Below are positions 1 to 10,500 of a DNA stretch of 64,000 nt, one piece after another. The DNA is taken from the NCBI RefSeq assembly GCF_040151475.1, contig NZ_JBDKWG010000143.1:62001-126000 (forward strand), given 5' to 3'. Each line of letters starts with the position of its first letter. Position 1 is the stretch's first letter. This DNA is from CAXBNB01 sp040151475. Its GTDB lineage: Bacteria > Bacteroidota > Bacteroidia > Cytophagales > Cyclobacteriaceae. The notes under the pieces are model-generated. The model was not told the DNA's origin. It made no database searches and was given only the letters and a program-made list of their open reading frames with translations. Made by a program: the position numbers and the translations under genes.

Positions 1-999
1 CATAAACAAACCATGATCAGATGTAAAAATCAAAACAGTATTTTCTTCCAAATGTAGTTTCTTGAGTTGCTTTCTCAAATTACCTACCATACGGTCTATA
101 CCTGTCATAGCTTGCAATTGGCGAATATATCTTTCCCTGACTCCCTCAGGAGTATCTACGTAATCATAACCATTTTGCCTGTTTTCTGTCAATAGCAAAT
201 CTGTTGGCAGTTTGGGGTTCTTTATTTCTTTTTTTGAAATGTAATTTTCTGGCAATGGAATCTCAACGTCTCTATACATCGTCTTGTAGATATCATCGTC
301 TGACTCCCTCAGTTCCATACTACCAGCACCTGCATCATGCGGTAAATTGAAACAAACCGAAAGGATGAAAGGCTGATCTTTCGGTCTGTTTTTTAAAAAA
401 AAGACTGCTCCTTTCAGCTTGTTTTCATTATCTACAAAATCCATTACGCCCTCTTCTATAACTTCTACCTGTGTATCCTTTATTGCATGAGAAAAAATAT
501 CATGTCTCTCTTTGGGATAAAAACTGAGATGTCTATGTGCTGCATACCAATAATCAAAACTACTTTCCATCAAACCACTTCTATAGCCTCCATTGCCTAC
601 AGGAGCATGATTTTTTCCAATCCATCCAGTGTAGTACCCAGCCTTTTTCATCAATACCGGGTATGAATAATTCCATGCCTTTTCAGACAGGCTTGTGCCT
701 GAATTAAAATTCACACCATGTTTTCGTTCGTATTGACTCAATAAAATAGATACCCGACTAGGAGTGCATATAGCACTGGTAATATGAGCATTAGTAAACT
801 GAACACCTTCTTTCGCTAACTGATCAATATTTGGGGTTTTGACAATTTGATTTCCCTCACATCCCAGCATTCCGTAAGACTGATCATCTGTTAGAATAAA
901 AATAAAATTGGGCTTATCATTTTTTTGAGCTAAAAGTGAATGCTCATGGAGAAATATGAGAACCAATAAGAAATATATTGTTTTGAAACTGTGCTTCAT
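1..999 (-). CDS. Sulfatase (S1 family), 3' end beyond window
   Basis: Exported type I sulfatase that should remove sulfate esters from a glycan. Translation from the ATG at 999 gives 333 residues before the window edge. A signal peptide (about residues 1-25, ending LLAQ) is followed by the metal-binding start FILTDDQSYG, then CTPSR with Cys78, the residue converted to formylglycine in this family. The last visible residues include SDHG, a second metal-binding motif, so only the C-terminal part is missing. It begins 11 bases after the GH97 stop and is the last visible gene of the sulfatase operon. The exact sulfated substrate cannot be read from the sequence. Confidence 0.9.
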   Translation of the reverse strand, partial: MKHSFKTIYFLLVLIFLHEHSLLAQKNDKPNFIFILTDDQSYGMLGCEGNQIVKTPNIDQLAKEGVQFTNAHITSAICTPSRVSILLSQYERKHGVNFNSGTSLSEKAWNYSYPVLMKKAGYYTGWIGKNHAPVGNGGYRSGLMESSFDYWYAAHRHLSFYPKERHDIFSHAIKDTQVEVIEEGVMDFVDNENKLKGAVFFLKNRPKDQPFILSVCFNLPHDAGAGSMELRESDDDIYKTMYRDVEIPLPENYISKKEIKNPKLPTDLLLTENRQNGYDYVDTPEGVRERYIRQLQAMTGIDRMVGNLRKQLKKLHLEENTVLIFTSDHGLFM

Positions 1000-1010
1000 T
1001 ATCTATCCAT

Positions 1011-2912
1011 TCATGAAGGTTTTACCCACATACAATGTCCTCCTCCTGAAGCCATTTTTGCTTTTATTACATCGCCTTTTGAGACCAGCCCATGACGCAC
1101 TTGATATGCCTCAGGATTATTTCTGCAATGTGTATCGGGAGCATCTTCGTAATAGGTTATTTCGTAGATCACACCTTCTTCCAAAAAATCAAAAACAATA
1201 TCCAATTGACCACCGTTTTGATCAATCACGCTACCAATAAACCATTCATCGCCATACCTTCTTGCGGTGGAGATATAATTGCCTATTTTACTATGTAAAA
1301 CTCTGGTTTCATCCCACTTTCCAACAGGTTGTTTACGGATAAATTCAAACAAATCACTCTTTGCATCATAAGCTTCAGGTGCATCAGGAAGGCACATTAA
1401 ACCACTAAAAACTATTAATGTTCGGGCCGCTTCTGCCACCACCGTAGTTAGGTATGATCCTAATATCTTTGGTGCCTTTTGCCTTTGACCGGAATTAATT
1501 CCTGAAATATCAAAATTACCATTGTTCATATCTATTGGCCCTTGAACAGCATTGATCAAAGCCATTTTTATAAAAGCTTCCGGAGTAAATACCCGACGAG
1601 AATCTTGCTGTGCATGACAATATTCACGGGTAATGGCATTAGGAAAAGTACGTCTGACTCCTGTCATGGGAACCGGACTGTCATGAAAATCTATTAATAA
1701 TTTACTTTCGGCACTTAATCGTATAGCTTCCCTTGTAAAAGAGACATTTTCTCCCATAAAGCCATACTTTATTCCCTTCATACCCAAATCCTTATAGTGT
1801 TTAAATAGATCATTATCACCAAAATCACCTTTTCTTCTGTCATAGTACAAGATTAAATCCACCCCACTTTCCTTTGCATATTGATTCACTTTGTCAAGAT
1901 CTATCTTATCCGAATGCTCAATTTTCCCCTTGTCCACATCGGAATACCAAGCATCATCTATTAAAAGATATTCTATCTTATTTTTAGATGCAAAATCAAT
2001 AAAACGCAAATAGCTGTCTGTATTTATACCGTAAATAAAACCGTCTTTCGCTGTATATCCATGAACCCGCCAATCCCAAAGGGCTTTACCCGGTTTTACC
2101 CATGATGGATTGTCAAGTTTGCAGGGTGCAGCCAAGTTAACAGACACTGTATTCACGACTAAATCACCGGCCGTTTCACCTAGTAAGACAACTTTCCAAG
2201 GCGTTATAATATCATCATTAATATTTGATGCGACATTTTCAGAGTATAATACACCTGTTTCATTGTTTGTTTTTATGTTCACTAAATCAAACCCCATTGC
2301 GGAATAAAGATCGGATTCTAAAATGGCCATGTATTTGTCTTCCCGGGTTTCCACGATCACGGGAAGTTTTATTTGAGTTGTTATATCTTCAATTGATATG
2401 GGTCCTATTGGCTCATCCTCACCAGCAGAATAATATACCTTATTTTGATTGGATAAATTATAATCACATTTAAGAACAACCTTACTTAGATTAGGATTTT
2501 CGGGAATAACAAACCTAAAGGCAATTCCATCATCGTATGCTCTACACAAAAGATTTCCCTTGACCCCATCAAAATCTACAGTTAAATTTATTTCATTGTA
2601 CTGATCATTAATTTCACTGAATTGACCCCAGACAGGCCTCCATGACTGATCAACTGATGTAACGGTTGCATTGACTATTTTAGCATCAGGTAATATCGAA
2701 ATACTGGAGTTCTGAATTATTTCTTTTTCATTCCAAAAAACTGAATATTGTATTACTCCATCATTTTCACTAAGTATAATTTGTACCTTATTATCCGGTG
2801 AATTCAATACAGGAATATCTTCAGGTGCTGAACACCCTTCTAACATAAAGATTAAACATATTATTAATATTGGCTTCAAAGTAGGAAAAAGTAATTGTTG
2901 TTCAATTCTCAT
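1011..2912 (-). CDS. Glycoside hydrolase family 97 lipoprotein
   Basis: Family GH97 enzymes hydrolyse alpha-glucosides (SusB type) or alpha-galactosides. The 633-residue protein has a lipobox near Cys27, an N-terminal beta-sandwich (about 30-285), a catalytic barrel starting near KALWDWRVHG (about 276) and a small C-terminal domain. Barrel motifs include LLIDDAWYSD, GIKYGFMGE (380-388) and TRE at about 428-430. Where retaining members usually have Asp in GIKVDF this protein has Gly384, which suggests an inverting, SusB-like mechanism; that is inference from memory of the family. Its start overlaps the upstream sulfatase by 11 bases, so the two are probably translationally coupled. Confidence 0.9.
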   Translation of the reverse strand: MRIEQQLLFPTLKPILIICLIFMLEGCSAPEDIPVLNSPDNKVQIILSENDGVIQYSVFWNEKEIIQNSSISILPDAKIVNATVTSVDQSWRPVWGQFSEINDQYNEINLTVDFDGVKGNLLCRAYDDGIAFRFVIPENPNLSKVVLKCDYNLSNQNKVYYSAGEDEPIGPISIEDITTQIKLPVIVETREDKYMAILESDLYSAMGFDLVNIKTNNETGVLYSENVASNINDDIITPWKVVLLGETAGDLVVNTVSVNLAAPCKLDNPSWVKPGKALWDWRVHGYTAKDGFIYGINTDSYLRFIDFASKNKIEYLLIDDAWYSDVDKGKIEHSDKIDLDKVNQYAKESGVDLILYYDRRKGDFGDNDLFKHYKDLGMKGIKYGFMGENVSFTREAIRLSAESKLLIDFHDSPVPMTGVRRTFPNAITREYCHAQQDSRRVFTPEAFIKMALINAVQGPIDMNNGNFDISGINSGQRQKAPKILGSYLTTVVAEAARTLIVFSGLMCLPDAPEAYDAKSDLFEFIRKQPVGKWDETRVLHSKIGNYISTARRYGDEWFIGSVIDQNGGQLDIVFDFLEEGVIYEITYYEDAPDTHCRNNPEAYQVRHGLVSKGDVIKAKMASGGGHCMWVKPS

Positions 2913-4290
2913 ACGATGGGTTTAATTTTGGCATTTGAGCATAAGTTGCTTTTTGCCACTCTTTTAATTTAATATGCATACTTTTAAGTTTTTCGGGATA
3001 TTTTCCCGCTAAATTTATGGTTTCACCTATGTCATCCCTTAAATTGAAAAGGCTTAATTCACCACTTTCAAATTCCCATATCATTTTCCAATCACCTTCA
3101 CGTATTGCTGATGCCATCGATTTTTCGGTTGTTCTGTGGTGTGGATAATGCCAATAAATTGCCCTATCGATTTCAGCCTGTTTTTGGGTCAGTAGTGGCC
3201 AAAGGCTTTCCCCTTCAACTTGCTTATATTTTTTATGATCAACACCTGCTGCTTCCAAAATTGTAGGAAATATATCAGGACTTGTGACAGGTACGTCAAT
3301 AGTGCTTCCTTTAGGAATTTTTCCTGGTAAACTAAATATCATCGGAACACGAATACCTCCTTCCAGCAAGGATCCTTTAATTGACCTTAATGGTTTATTT
3401 CCCCATAACCCTCCATTGTCTGAGTAAAGTACTATAAGCGTATTGTCATCGAGTGATAACTCTTCAATCTTTTGAACAATCTTTCCTACATTTCGATCCA
3501 TTATAGCTATCATAGCTAAGTACTTGTTGCCATTAAACTTAAGTGTCATATCTTCAGGAACCTGCAATGGCGTGTGCACAGAGTAAGTAGAGAAATATAG
3601 CAAAAATGGGTCATCTTTATTATCCTCAATGTATTTACATGCTTCATCACCTAATCTATCCGTTAGGTATTCTCCTTCCAAGCCATCAGATAAAGTTCCA
3701 TTTTTGTATGGAGAAAAATAACTGGCAGGCTGACCATAAGCGCACCCTGCTATATTTAAATCAAAACCTTGTTTGTCAGGATGAAATTGTGGGCGAAGTA
3801 CTCCATCCAAACTTTTGGCATAACCTTCACCAGCCAAATGCCACTTGCCCATAAAAGCAGTGTTATAACGATACTCCTTTAACACCTCTGCAAAGGTGAC
3901 CTCTTCTAAAGGCAATCGATCTATGAATTCAGCCTCCATGAACTTTTTTCCTTTGTTGTTTTTGGCTATGTACTTTTCCATGCCTATACCAGGAATGTGA
4001 CAGGTTAATTTTAAAGAGGAGGGATACTTACCAGTCAAAATACTCGCTCTGGTAGGAGAACACACCGGACATGCAGCGTAAGCATTAGTAAAAGTTGCAC
4101 CCTTATCCTTTAATTTATCAATATTTGGTGTACTTACACCAGCCTTTTGATTTACATATCCTACATCTGAATATCCCAGATCATCAATCAAAATGAAAAC
4201 TATATTAGGTTTTTTGCGTGTTTTTTGAGAAAATAGAAAACTACTTTGAAAAATTGAAAGTATGATGAATATTGGAACTTTTATACTCAT
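2902..4290 (-). CDS. Arylsulfatase-type S1 sulfatase
   Basis: Complete 462-residue exported sulfatase. The N-terminus has a hydrophobic signal segment ending near LFSQ. The metal site begins VFILIDDLGYSD and the modification motif is CSPTR with Cys77. Further family landmarks are GKWHLAG and YSDNGGLWG. It sits between another sulfatase (18-base gap upstream) and the GH97 gene (11-base overlap downstream), inside a SusCD locus, so a sulfated glycan substrate is likely. No sulfatase-maturing enzyme (FGE or anSME) is encoded in the window, so activation must rely on one elsewhere in the genome. Confidence 0.93.
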   Translation of the reverse strand: MSIKVPIFIILSIFQSSFLFSQKTRKKPNIVFILIDDLGYSDVGYVNQKAGVSTPNIDKLKDKGATFTNAYAACPVCSPTRASILTGKYPSSLKLTCHIPGIGMEKYIAKNNKGKKFMEAEFIDRLPLEEVTFAEVLKEYRYNTAFMGKWHLAGEGYAKSLDGVLRPQFHPDKQGFDLNIAGCAYGQPASYFSPYKNGTLSDGLEGEYLTDRLGDEACKYIEDNKDDPFLLYFSTYSVHTPLQVPEDMTLKFNGNKYLAMIAIMDRNVGKIVQKIEELSLDDNTLIVLYSDNGGLWGNKPLRSIKGSLLEGGIRVPMIFSLPGKIPKGSTIDVPVTSPDIFPTILEAAGVDHKKYKQVEGESLWPLLTQKQAEIDRAIYWHYPHHRTTEKSMASAIREGDWKMIWEFESGELSLFNLRDDIGETINLAGKYPEKLKSMHIKLKEWQKATYAQMPKLNPSYEN

Positions 4291-4307
4291 TGTTGCTTTA
4301 AGTTTAA

Positions 4308-5804
4308 TTACTGTTTCGATTCATTAAGCAATGTTAGTAACTCATTTACTATCTTAGGCTTCTCATTGTATAGGTTAATGGTCTCTTCAGGATCATTTAC
4401 TAAATCATAAAGCGTACCTTCTTTTCCCTCTTCTTTTTTATCAAAATCCTTAGGTTCCGAAAACCCTCCAGATCCCAAGTGAGGTGTGAGTTTCCATTTT
4501 CCTTTTCTAATAGAAAAATAGCCTGATAGCGAATGATGAATGGTGTAATCCCGAATACTCTCATCCAGATGTGGATTCAAATAAGCAGGTAACATGTTGT
4601 AACTATCTTCTCCTGCATTTTCAGGTAACGGTTTGTCAATAATTGCAGCTATAGTAGCTAACAAATCTGTAGTACATATAACCTGATTTGAAGATGTTCC
4701 GGGTTTTATTTTTCCAGGCCAATAAGCAATATAAGGAACATGATGTCCCCCTTCATATATATCCGCTTTTTGTCCTCTAAAAGCATAGTTTGACCGATGC
4801 TCATATTCCTCCTTGTCTTCGGGTGTCCAGTGAGCACCATTGTCAGAGGTAACAATTATCAAAGTATTGTTAATTTTTCCTGCTTGCTCTAATGCTTCTA
4901 TGACTTCTCCAACAGTATCATCCACCATGGTCACAAAATCTCCATATCTTCCGGCTTGAGAACTTCCTTTTGCCTTATCGCCTGGAAGCCATGGCGTATG
5001 TGGAGCCGTCAGGGGAAAGTATAAAAAAAATGGATTTTCTGAGTTTCGCCTCTCCTTGATATACCTCACAGCCTTATCTGTAATGTTTTCTAAAACTTCT
5101 TCAAACACAAAATTGGAAGCTACCTCTCCAGCACGCCAAATAACCCCACGACCATCCTTTGCCTGATTTTTACCTGGAGTATATGTCATCGGCAACCCCA
5201 AAGCTTTACCATTTTCCAGGTACAAATATGGAGTCATATCCAAAGAGGCCGGAATTACATATGAATAATCAAATCCAACTTCATTTGGTCCACTTACATC
5301 TTTGGCAAAATCCACATTACTCCCCAATTCACTATCATAGAGATTGTGCCAATGATAATTTTCTATTGGTTTATCTGAATCTATTGGATTCCAACCTATA
5401 CCCAGGTGCCACTTGCCAATACATGCGGTATGATATCCGTTTTGTTTAAGAAAGGAGGCAACCGTTACTTGTTTGTTTTCAATTAAAGGAGCGTCATATC
5501 CCCATAACACACCTTCTTTGAGACGAGTTCTCCAGGCATACCTACCTGTAAGTATTCCATACCTGGTGGGTGTACATACAGATGAATTGGAATGTGCATC
5601 AGTAAAATAAACTCCCTGATCCACTATTTTATCCATATTTGGTGTCTTTATACCTGAATTCTTATTCAGACTACTCAAATCACCATAGCCCATATCGTCG
5701 GCCAAAATATATACAATATTTGGATAATCCCCTTTGATTGGTTCCTGAGCATAGCTAAGACTAAAAATAAAATAACAACTAATTGAAATCAAGCATTCTT
5801 TCAT
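4308..5804 (-). CDS. S1 sulfatase, arylsulfatase A/GalNAc-6-sulfatase-like
   Basis: Complete 498-residue exported sulfatase with signal peptide ending near SYAQ. Motifs are VYILADDMGYGD, CTPTRYG with Cys77 as formylglycine precursor, GKWHLG, and TSDNGAHW near the metal site. The stretch around RYGILTGRYAWR looks like the subfamily containing N-acetylgalactosamine-6-sulfatases, but subfamily assignment needs a profile search. It is the first gene after the terminator-like hairpin that separates it from SusD, and the first of the sulfatase, sulfatase, GH97, sulfatase string. Confidence 0.93.
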   Translation of the reverse strand: MKECLISISCYFIFSLSYAQEPIKGDYPNIVYILADDMGYGDLSSLNKNSGIKTPNMDKIVDQGVYFTDAHSNSSVCTPTRYGILTGRYAWRTRLKEGVLWGYDAPLIENKQVTVASFLKQNGYHTACIGKWHLGIGWNPIDSDKPIENYHWHNLYDSELGSNVDFAKDVSGPNEVGFDYSYVIPASLDMTPYLYLENGKALGLPMTYTPGKNQAKDGRGVIWRAGEVASNFVFEEVLENITDKAVRYIKERRNSENPFFLYFPLTAPHTPWLPGDKAKGSSQAGRYGDFVTMVDDTVGEVIEALEQAGKINNTLIIVTSDNGAHWTPEDKEEYEHRSNYAFRGQKADIYEGGHHVPYIAYWPGKIKPGTSSNQVICTTDLLATIAAIIDKPLPENAGEDSYNMLPAYLNPHLDESIRDYTIHHSLSGYFSIRKGKWKLTPHLGSGGFSEPKDFDKKEEGKEGTLYDLVNDPEETINLYNEKPKIVNELLTLLNESKQ

Positions 5805-5876
5805 TTGATATAATTAATGTTTCATCTGGTAATTAAGGTAATATCAGATTTTCAACACACCTCTTTTGATAGATAT

Positions 5877-5910
5877 AAAAAATCCAGATGAAGGTGTCGA
5901 AACCTTCATC
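5877..5910 (-). terminator. Intrinsic terminator or attenuator after SusD of locus 1
   Basis: On the minus strand GATGAAGGT (5910-5902) pairs perfectly with ACCTTCATC (5895-5887) around a 6-base loop and is soon followed by a run of six T. It lies between susD and the first sulfatase on the same strand, so it may lower sulfatase expression relative to SusCD. Confidence 0.7.
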
Positions 5911-5931
5911 CAAATCTTTATTATTTTGTCA

Positions 5932-7497
5932 TTATTGATATCCTGGGTTTTGGATATCTTCCTCCAACTCAAGGATGTCTAATTGAGATTTAGGGATAGG
6001 CAAGAGATTAAAATGAGATTGCACATTTTTTTCTATTACCATTGTTGAAGCAGTAGCCGGATTAGGATAATCCTGAAGTGTATTGCTAAAACTTTCCATA
6101 GTAGAAATATACCTTCCCTGCCTTACCAAGTCAAACCACCTGATGTTTTCAGCAAAAAGTTCTAATCGTCTCTCTAAATATACAGCCTCTCTAAAATCAT
6201 TTTGACTTAACGTAGTTGATAAATCTATCAGTCCAGCCCTATTCCTTACTTCATCTATTGCATCAAAAGCCGCTGTTGTGGGCCCGGAATTTGCTTCGTT
6301 TAATGCTTCAGCATATATCAGTAGTATATCTGCAAACCTCAAAATCTTCGTATTCCTATTGCCATCGTTAAGTATTAATCCCTGATACAAAATATCCTCT
6401 ACCTCAATATACTTGAATACATGTGGGTCAAATGTGGCTGTAGCAGATCCATCAGCGTTTGACAGGCTGGTAAAAAAAGCCGTTTGTAATCGAAGATCGG
6501 ATGGATCATAACTGTTAATTAAATCCGGAGTAGGCCTCATTAAAGCATTACCTCTATAACTAGGACCAAGAATGGGTGTCAAATTTCTTGGTAAAAATTG
6601 AATTCCAGCCAATGCACCTTCATTCCCTAGGCCTTGAACCATTTGACCTTCAAACAATGACTCTTTACTCAAATCATTTTCGAAAACATCCATATAATTA
6701 TCTTCCAGGTCATAGCCATATCTTGAACGGTTATTAACCACTTCTCCTGCTTTGTCTGCAGCCAATTGGTATTTAGATACATCACGAAGAGGTTCTCCTG
6801 CCCAAGTCAAATATACTTTGGAGAGCAGCCCTTTAGCCGTACCGGCTGTCACTCTCCCAGCATTAGCTCCAGCCCAAGTATCGGGAAGATCCTTTTCTGC
6901 ATCCAGCAAATCCTGTTCTATCATATTGTATATTTCTACTGACGGAGTACGCGTAGATGCAATCTGAACCGCATCATCAAGATTTGTGATAACACTATAA
7001 GTCATAGGCACATCTCCAAAAAACCTAACCAGATCGAAATAAGCCAAGGCTCTAAAAAACTTAGCTTCTCCCAATAATCTATCTCTTATTTCCAAATCAG
7101 TCGAAATATATTCTATTGCAGCATTAGCCCTGCCTATCATAAGATAGTGATGATTCCAAACATCTAGTAGCTGGCCTATTTCAGGATAAATATTGAGCCT
7201 TCCCCATTCCTGCCATGCTACATTCCCAACTCCAGGATCGACAAACATATCATCTGTGTTTACATCTGTTTTGCTGAAAAATTCTCCCCAATACATACCA
7301 TTCGTTCTAGACTGAATAGTCGCATACAAAGCATCAACTGCCGAAATAGCATCGGCCTCTGTTTTATAGAAATTAGATTTTGTCAATATGCCTGGTGGAT
7401 TTTCTTCCAAAAAGTCTTGACATGAACTCAAAAGCGGGATAAGTAAAGCCAAAGTCTTTACTATATTTATATTAGATAGTTTATTTAAAATTTTCAT
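5932..7497 (-). CDS. SusD/RagB family glycan-binding lipoprotein (locus 1)
   Basis: Surface lipoprotein that captures glycan and lids the partner SusC channel. The chosen start is the ATG at 7497 (MKILNKLSN), giving 521 residues; a longer reading would use a TTG. Signal and lipobox (LLIPLLSSCQ) are followed by DFLEENPPG, typical of mature SusD proteins. The TPR-like N-terminal half and the C-terminal motifs (FADILLIYAEALNEA, RLELFAENIRWFDLVR) are standard for the RagB/SusD family. It follows susC after 19 bases. Confidence 0.95.
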   Translation of the reverse strand: MKILNKLSNINIVKTLALLIPLLSSCQDFLEENPPGILTKSNFYKTEADAISAVDALYATIQSRTNGMYWGEFFSKTDVNTDDMFVDPGVGNVAWQEWGRLNIYPEIGQLLDVWNHHYLMIGRANAAIEYISTDLEIRDRLLGEAKFFRALAYFDLVRFFGDVPMTYSVITNLDDAVQIASTRTPSVEIYNMIEQDLLDAEKDLPDTWAGANAGRVTAGTAKGLLSKVYLTWAGEPLRDVSKYQLAADKAGEVVNNRSRYGYDLEDNYMDVFENDLSKESLFEGQMVQGLGNEGALAGIQFLPRNLTPILGPSYRGNALMRPTPDLINSYDPSDLRLQTAFFTSLSNADGSATATFDPHVFKYIEVEDILYQGLILNDGNRNTKILRFADILLIYAEALNEANSGPTTAAFDAIDEVRNRAGLIDLSTTLSQNDFREAVYLERRLELFAENIRWFDLVRQGRYISTMESFSNTLQDYPNPATASTMVIEKNVQSHFNLLPIPKSQLDILELEEDIQNPGYQ

Positions 7498-7516
7498 TTC
7501 CTTCAATTTTTAATGG

Positions 7517-10500
7517 TTAAAAGCCAATATTTAACCCAAGCATAAAAGATTTTACTTGAGGATATACCCCTTGATCAAAACCTTGTTGAGTCACAGATCC
7601 TGAAACTGACACATCAGGGTCATAACCAGTATATTTGGTGAAAGTAATCAAGTTAGTAGCTGTCACATACAACTTAAGCATTCGGACATTGAGTTTTTCA
7701 AGCATATACTGAGGGAGCTGATATCCAAGGGTAATTGTTTTTAATCTAATGTAGGATCCGTCTTCCAACCATGAATCAGAAAATTTGGTTGAAGGCCTCA
7801 AAGCTGTGGCACGCGGTATGTTCGTATTTGTATTTTGAGGTGTCCATCGATTCAACACTTCAAGGTTATTGTTTGACTTTCCATCCAGTGACAATGAAGT
7901 AACCTGTCGTGTTAAGTTCACCAATTTATTTCCGTGGCTACCCATTAAAAAAACAGAAAGACTTAAACCTTTATAACCAAAAGTATTTGTTAAACCCCAA
8001 AATTTATTGGGAATGCCTGTTCCCAATACAACTTTATCTTTGCTATCAATATTTCCATCTTCATTGACATCCACATATTTCAAATCTCCCGGAGCACGAG
8101 TAGAACCATCAATTGTAAGAGATGCATCAGAATCATATAATCCATCATTGAGGTATCCCTGAAATACACCCAACTGCCCTCCTACAGCAAGAATCTGACT
8201 ATCGGAACCATTACCAAAATCTCCAGAAAAACCAGTAATAATTGTATCATTTTCTGCTAAGGCAAGTACTTTATTTTTGGTATAGGTAAAATTGCCCATC
8301 ACATCCCATCTAAACCCTTCAACATCTAAAACAGTAGCATCAACTTCTAATTCCAATCCTTTATTTCTTACACTTCCAATATTTGTAGTAGCTGCTACTC
8401 CCGTAGTACCTACCACTGATGGCAATGCTTTGTTAAAAAATAATCCTTCTGTTTTGCGGTTAAAATAATCCACCGTAAGTCCCACCCTTCCTTCTAAAAA
8501 AGTCACATCGGCTCCTATATCCAGTTGCTTTGATATCTCCCAGGTAAGGTCTTCATTAACAAAGTTTGCAGGAGCAAATCCAATGTTTTGGTTTTCATTT
8601 GCACCAATAATCGCAGTAACAGAAGTTAACCGACTAAGCGTATTATAAGTACCTACACTTTGGTTACCAGACTCCCCGTAACTCACCCTAAACTTGAGTT
8701 CATCGACTGCATTTACCGACGACATGAAAGACTCTTCACTTACTCTCCAGGACAAAGCTCCTGATGGAAACAAATACCATTTATTTCCTTGAGCCAACCT
8801 AGAAGATCCGTCGTATCTTCCAGAAACTGTAAGCAGATATTTATCATTTAAAACATAGTTTATTCTGGTCAAATAAGATAACAAAGACCATTTAGAAGCA
8901 CTACTTGTTGGTGTTTGTGCTACCGACCCGGAACTAAGGTTATTCCAAAGCAAGTTATCTACTACAAAACCTGTAGCAGTGGCAGAAAAAGCTTCGTCCT
9001 GAACTTCTTGAGCCTCAGTTACCAAAGTAGCATTTAGTTTATGTATCTCACCAAATTCTTTATTGATATTCAATTGTGTGGTACTTATCCAATTTGAATT
9101 TTGATTTGTATTCCTTATTGCTCGTCCATCGCTACTTCCGATTATAAATTTTTTGGTGTATTTACCTTCCATGGAATTTAACAAACCAAAGCCAAAAGTT
9201 GATTTAATACTTAACCAATCAAACAGATCGTAATTCAAATAAAGGCTACCAATTATTTCAGTAGTATTTGACTGCCTAAGGTTACCATTAATTAAGGCCA
9301 CCGGATTGTCGAAAATCGGGTCAGGCACATTAGAATTAAAATTACCATCTTCATCTTTTATTTGCAATGTTGGATTGGTAACCAATGCAGCCCAAACCAC
9401 ATTTGAGTCTCCATTGTTATCTCTGGTAGTTGTGCCAACTGCAACACCCGAATTAAATTGTCTATTAATGGATAGGGTATTACCAACAGATAATTTTTTA
9501 GTGATATCTGCATCAATATTTGCTCGCATTGTATATTTCTCAAATTGTGAGGTTTTAACAATACCTTCCTGGTTCAGGTAATTACCTGACATGTAAAACT
9601 TCATTTTTTCATTACCACCCCTTACTGAAATTTGATGGTTTTGCATAATGGCATTTCTATAAATTTCATCTTGCCAGTCTGTTCCTTTTCCATTGTTGTG
9701 AAAAGCAGCAATATCAGATGAGGAATATCTCTCAGGATTGCCAATTGCTAGTTCTGCTTCGTTTGCCAATTGGGCATATTGCGTAGCATCAAGCAAGTCC
9801 ATTTTTTTTCTCAATGACTGAATGTTATAGCTACCATTATAATCAATAGTCAGCCCGTTTGTTCCTTTTTTTGTTGTGATGAGTATTACTCCATTCGACC
9901 CTCTTGATCCATATATTGCAGTAGCCGAAGCATCTTTTAGTACTTCAATAGACTCAATATCGTATGCGTTGATAGAATTTAAACTTCCGGTAAAAGGCAA
10001 ACCATCTACTACATATAAAGGATCAATCTGACTATTGATACTTCCAATCCCTCTAATTCTAACCTGTACACCACTACCGGGTGCCCCACTAGTAGAATTA
10101 ACTGCAACTCCAGCAGCATTACCCTGTAAAACATCTACAAAGTTTGATATAGGCCTATCTGCGATAGCAACATTGTCGATAGATGCAACAGATCCGGTCA
10201 TTTCACTTTTCTTTTGGGTACCATAGCCCACAACAACTATCTCTTCTAATTGAGCTGCATCTAGTTGTAGTTGCAGGTCAATTACATTTCTCCCATTCGG
10301 AGTTACTTCCTGAGTAATATAACCTACATAGGATACCACCAGTACCGAGTTCTCGGGAACCTCCATTTTGTAATTACCTTCAAGGTCTGTAGTTGTACCA
10401 TTAGCAGTACCTTTCGCTACAACACTCGCCCCTGGAAGTCCCTCTCCGTTTTCGTCGGTGATTTTTCCGGAAATATCCACGTCCTGGACAATTTCAACAA

